The notes beneath the pieces are model-generated. The model worked only from the letters and a program-made list of their open reading frames with translations. It did not search any database and was not told where the DNA came from. Both the position numbers and the translations under genes were made by a program. Positions 49,851 to 64,000 of a stretch of 64,000 bases of DNA are shown here, piece after piece (position 1 is the stretch's first letter; each line of letters opens with the position of its first letter). This DNA is from Branchiostoma floridae (taxonomy: Eukaryota > Chordata > Leptocardii > Amphioxiformes > Branchiostomatidae), in assembly GCF_000003815.2 (NCBI RefSeq), contig NC_049981.1:8908377-8972376 (forward strand), written 5' to 3'.

Positions 49851-50435
49851 CGTTTTCAAAAATTTCTACTTGGAGTCCACTCAAAATATTCTAGTACGGC
49901 GTGAGAAGAGAGGAACTTTTCCCATTATAATATTTGCTAGAATTCAGCTCATTAAGTACCGGCACCGTTTGGTAAACTTACCTGAGGACTGGTCCTTACA
50001 CATACATGTACAACACCGTATTTACTGGCGACCATGACTGGATTAATCATGTTGAGGACATTCTCTATTACCACAGCTTTGGACAAATATGGTCAAAACC
50101 TGAGGTTTATAAAGCAGAATACATTGCCAACCAACTGCGCATCCGGCAACAAGATATATCCATACAGGAGTGGTTTAGTTCTATTGAAAACGATTCAAAA
50201 CTAGTACTGTCTGTAACGTAGCAAATCAAAAGAATATTATGAACAAAAAACATACCTTTATGATATAATAACATTAAAATTTGCAAAGCAATAACTAATT
50301 AAGAATCAGTAGCCATAAATTGAATATAGAAACAGGCAGATACTATACAATGTAGCCCCTGACCAAAGGTTCTGTCCATTCTGCCCAAAGTCCAAAGAAG
50401 ATGAATTTTACTTTATAATGGAATGTTTCTAAATA
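49840..50435 (+). pseudogene. Decayed LINE 3' portion (same family as 15110-15865)
   Basis: Broken plus-strand frames read 'LVNLPEDWSLHIHVQ', 'DHDWINHVEDILYYHSFGQI' and 'YIANQLRIRQQDISIQEWFS', then the C-terminal motif 'CPFCPKSKEDEFYFIMEC' (about 50375-50430). This order parallels the intact frame at 15110-15724. It has several stops and frameshifts and is older than the 15 kb copy. Confidence 0.7.
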
Positions 50436-50689
50436 CACTTTTTTATGTAATGAATTATTCACATTGCTCAAATAAAGTACAACAGATTTCAAGAGACTCG
50501 ATGCTACAAACAGATTTGTATATATCTTTAGATGTCACAACCCACATAATGAAAAAAATTGGCAAAACAAGGACTGCTTTGATATTAGAAGGAACATCGA
50601 TACTTATGATTAGCCCACTCCATTCCAATACTACAACAAATGCAAAGAATAATGTTAGTCCTTATTGTTACATAACTTTCCAGTTTCCA

Positions 50690-51095
50690 GTTTGAATCCT
50701 GCAGTGCCACCGATCTTGTGCCCATGGGAAAGGCACTTTACGCGGCTTTCCTCACTTTACTCAGATGAAAATGAGTACCTAGCTTCGGCTACGGCTGTCC
50801 CTCAGAACGTTAAATGAAGGTCCTGTGTTTAAGGAGAGCAACACCCCGCGCACTTGAACCCACCAAACGTGCGGTGTGCGATGGTGCAAATCCTGCTGTC
50901 TGGAGTTGGTGATTCACTGCAAATCACCAGGATGGAGGCCTGGCGAACCTCTGCCTCGTATCAGCCACACAGTGATTTACTGTCATTCACCTGAACGGGA
51001 CAACTGGCACATCCCCATCTTGTAATTAGCCATACGAAATGGTATGTCACTCCGTAAGGGGCGGTATAACCCCGTTGTGTGTAAGCACGTCGACC
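50690..51095 (+). mobile_element. tRNA-derived SINE, 5'-truncated
   Basis: Starts inside the B box region (GTTTGAATCCTGC) and continues with the same body as 13991-14498 (GGGAAAGGCACTTTAC, 'AAAATGAGTACCTAGCTTCG', 'GGAGTTGGTGATTCACT', 'GGAGGCCTGGCGAACCTC', CCGTAAGGGGCGGTATAACCC). It lacks the tRNA A box. It follows the LINE remnant directly. Confidence 0.8.
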
Positions 51096-51439
51096 GATGA
51101 TAATGACCTATATTTTGTACTTGGTGTAATACTTGTTGCCATGCATTTTACCGTGTACAATTGTCGTGCTTAGTTCTTCTACGGCCAATGTGACATCTTT
51201 GTCCGTACAGGCTGCTCAGAGATTCCAAGATTGAAAACGAATAAGAAAATATAACAATTAATTGTCACCTGTGTCTTGCAATTTCATAGTCTTTGTACAT
51301 TGCTCGCAGGCAGGAGATAATGACCAACTAGGTTGAATGATGACAAGGTTATAGTTCATTTACTTATTTGCAGAGACGTCATAGAACAAACATACGTCAG
51401 GCCCGCTACAGAGTAAAGCGGAATTCCTGTGATCTCGTA

Positions 51440-51809
51440 TTAAGGCACGGTCACATATAGCTCGTGCGATCGCTGTACGATCGCTAACTAAAGGCATTTG
51501 GCCGGACAAAAATGTACGTACATGTATCAACTTTCTTGGTACACAAAATGTAATCTCGAACCAGATCCACGGTGCGTTATGTATAGTATCAAACGCCCCA
51601 TAGGTGCCGGTGCCCGTTTGACTCCCTTAGCCGGCTATAGTCCCTGGCCAGCTTTGATACTATCTTATGGCACCGTAGGGTCTGCTTGGAGATTACACAA
51701 AATGCTGTTTTTGATCCATGTCGGTGGTTAGTTCTGGCGCAACCTGCTTGAAACTCCCATGGCATCAAAATCATACAACAATCGCAGGACCTATGTGACA
51801 GCGCCCTTA
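51440..51809. mobile_element. MITE with TTA-flanked inverted repeats
   Basis: The left end TTAAGGCACGGTCACATA and the complement of the right end (to 51809), GTAAGGGCGCTGTCACATA, form imperfect inverted repeats of roughly 40 bp, with TTA at both borders. A 3-bp TTA/TAA duplication is the PIF/Harbinger habit, but the superfamily is only a guess. No coding capacity. Confidence 0.6.
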
Positions 51810-52228
51810 CGGGTAGTTACCTAGTAGCAATTACCTATTCTACGACGTGCGTGCGTGTGTGGAACACAGTTTCAGCACCAGAACTTGTTGATACAGACCT
51901 GTGTCACACATTTTGCACATAAGAATATGAATCAAGGCACGTTTTCTGTACTTTCTTTAAGCTCAAACAATACTACGTATACCTTTTCACAATGATAACC
52001 ACACATCTGCATCCCTCCTTACATCAATTTATGACTATTATCATCAGTAGCATTCTGCTAAGTAATCACTGAAGTCACAACAATATGATGTAAACCTTGA
52101 CATGCAGTGGTTCTGATATAGACCCGAGTCTGTAACCCAGGTGAAACGTGCCTGCTACCTTCAGTGTTATTGATAATGACTCAACTTCCCATTCTTAACA
52201 TATATTCTGATAATATAGTGTTTTTTAA

Positions 52229-52413
52229 AAAGAAAAACCCAGGATTTTATCAGGGCATTCAAAAAAATCCCGGGTTTTTAAAAGAAAAACCCGGGATTTT
52301 ATTTGGGCACCCCATAAAAATCCCGGGTTTTTTCAAAGAAAAACCCGGGATTTTTTAAAAAATCCTGGGACAAAAAAAAAATCCCGGGATAAATCCCGGG
52401 ATTTTTCTATATT
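52229..52413. repeat. Cluster of CCCGGG palindromes with A/T flanks
   Basis: Eight sites, six exact CCCGGG and two variants (CCCAGG, CCTGGG), each set in AAAAA-CCCGGG-ATTTT context in alternating orientation within 185 bp. Successive units can pair with each other, so the block is a nested set of inverted repeats. It lies about 160 bp left of the start of duplication copy B. Confidence 0.85.
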
Positions 52414-52655
52414 CAATGAAGCATGAAGACTCCCACTGGGGGGTATAATGATCCGTTGGGTAACAAGGAACATTTTCACAAAATATCTGATATATAGGTG
52501 TAGTTTGTGAAAGGCTACAAGCATTAGTCCCAAGTGCTCTGCTCAGTCCCATTTTAATCTGCTCGATGTTAAATGTATCTTATCACTGCTATATTTAACT
52601 TAATACAAGAAGCTGCATATATCATATATATATATACTATATCCAGTGGACTGAC

Positions 52656-63547
<10,892 letters not shown>

Positions 63548-63804
63548 CTAATATATTTGATACATTGTCAATCATGTCAAAAATTTTGGATCTTACAATA
63601 TTGGAATACAGGTTTTATAACTTTGCCATGTAGATAAATTACTTTGATTCATGATAGGAAGATAAGGCAGTGTTGTGATAGTGCTCTTTACTAGATGATT
63701 GCTGACATTCGAAAGAATGGCGGGTTATTGTTCTTGACTCTAAACAGTTGGATAGAAGATTACCTGTGATACATGTAATACTATATGCATGATGCCCATT
63801 TCAC

Positions 63805-63878
63805 CTACAGGTGTAGTAGCCAGCGTGTCATTGATGGCATTGCCAACATCATAAGCACGTCGAAATAACAAACAGCAC
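63805..63878 (-). CDS. Possible further GFPT linker exon
   Basis: An open minus-strand segment reading 'AYDVGNAINDTLATTPV' has a donor (GTAG|GTGAAA) whose phase fits the exon at 63512-63547. The preceding AAAG at 63879-63882 could be the acceptor, but it lacks a clear pyrimidine tract. The sequence does not match the vertebrate GFPT linker, which is variable anyway. It could equally be chance. Confidence 0.4.
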
Positions 63879-64000
63879 CTTTGAAATAACTCAGTTCAAG
63901 GACTTCTTTATTGATACAGTGGAGGTGAAGTAATACATTTTTTTAAAACACCACGAGGCTGCAAAATTGTACTCTCAGTCTCATTGTGATACATTGTCAG
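63879..64000. other. Window edge, presumed GFPT intron
   Basis: AT-rich, with no exon recognised. The gene is expected to continue to the right. Confidence 0.4.

Overview
This window is animal nuclear DNA, most likely from a lancelet (cephalochordate, Branchiostoma-type). The evidence is intron-rich exons of animal gene families with GT/AG borders, a very high density of SINE, LINE and MITE copies, and short-read-style gaps at 5674-5773, 34721-34825, 35671-35925, 39612-39711 and 42378-42477. The species is inferred, not proven. No prokaryotic operon or CRISPR array is present. Nearly all long open frames are shadows or repeat-derived; real genes appear as short spliced exons.

Layout. 1-800 is a LINE remnant. 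2212-11046 (minus) is a gene with an anthrax-toxin-receptor-type von Willebrand A (VWA) domain. I could join eight exons in phase, with the MIDAS motif intact; its introns hold a 1.1 kb minisatellite, microsatellites and MITEs. 11-21.6 kb is repeat-rich: a histone H1-like remnant, a SINE nested in a long-inverted-repeat element, a LINE 3' end, a MITE in a 147-bp tandem repeat, and dispersed octamer-rich repeats. From 21676 to the window end the minus strand carries GFPT/GFAT (glutamine:fructose-6-phosphate aminotransferase, first enzyme of the hexosamine pathway). The stop codon is at 21676-21678; the N-terminal glutaminase exons lie beyond 64000.

The GFPT locus is assembled twice in part. 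28453-39611 and 52571-62876 are nearly identical direct copies holding the same exons. The 3' exons (21676-27165) exist only beside copy A, and the next 5' exons (from 63512) only beside copy B. As written the gene would repeat about nine exons, so the likeliest reading is two haplotypes of one locus both kept in the scaffold; a recent partial tandem duplication is the alternative.

The 13 kb between the copies (39712-52570) is odd. It holds an intron-less, bacterial-looking beta-helix reading frame spanning a gap and bounded by 21-bp inverted repeats (41957-42589), a 5'-truncated CR1/Jockey-type LINE (43558-45040), two abutting inverted-repeat elements that share both ends but not their interiors (46441-46728 and 46733-49368), a decayed LINE, a SINE, a MITE and a cluster of CCCGGG palindromes.

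The best candidates for something undescribed are the bounded foreign-looking frame and the paired elements, whose shared right end looks like an inward-facing promoter. Neither is proven functional.
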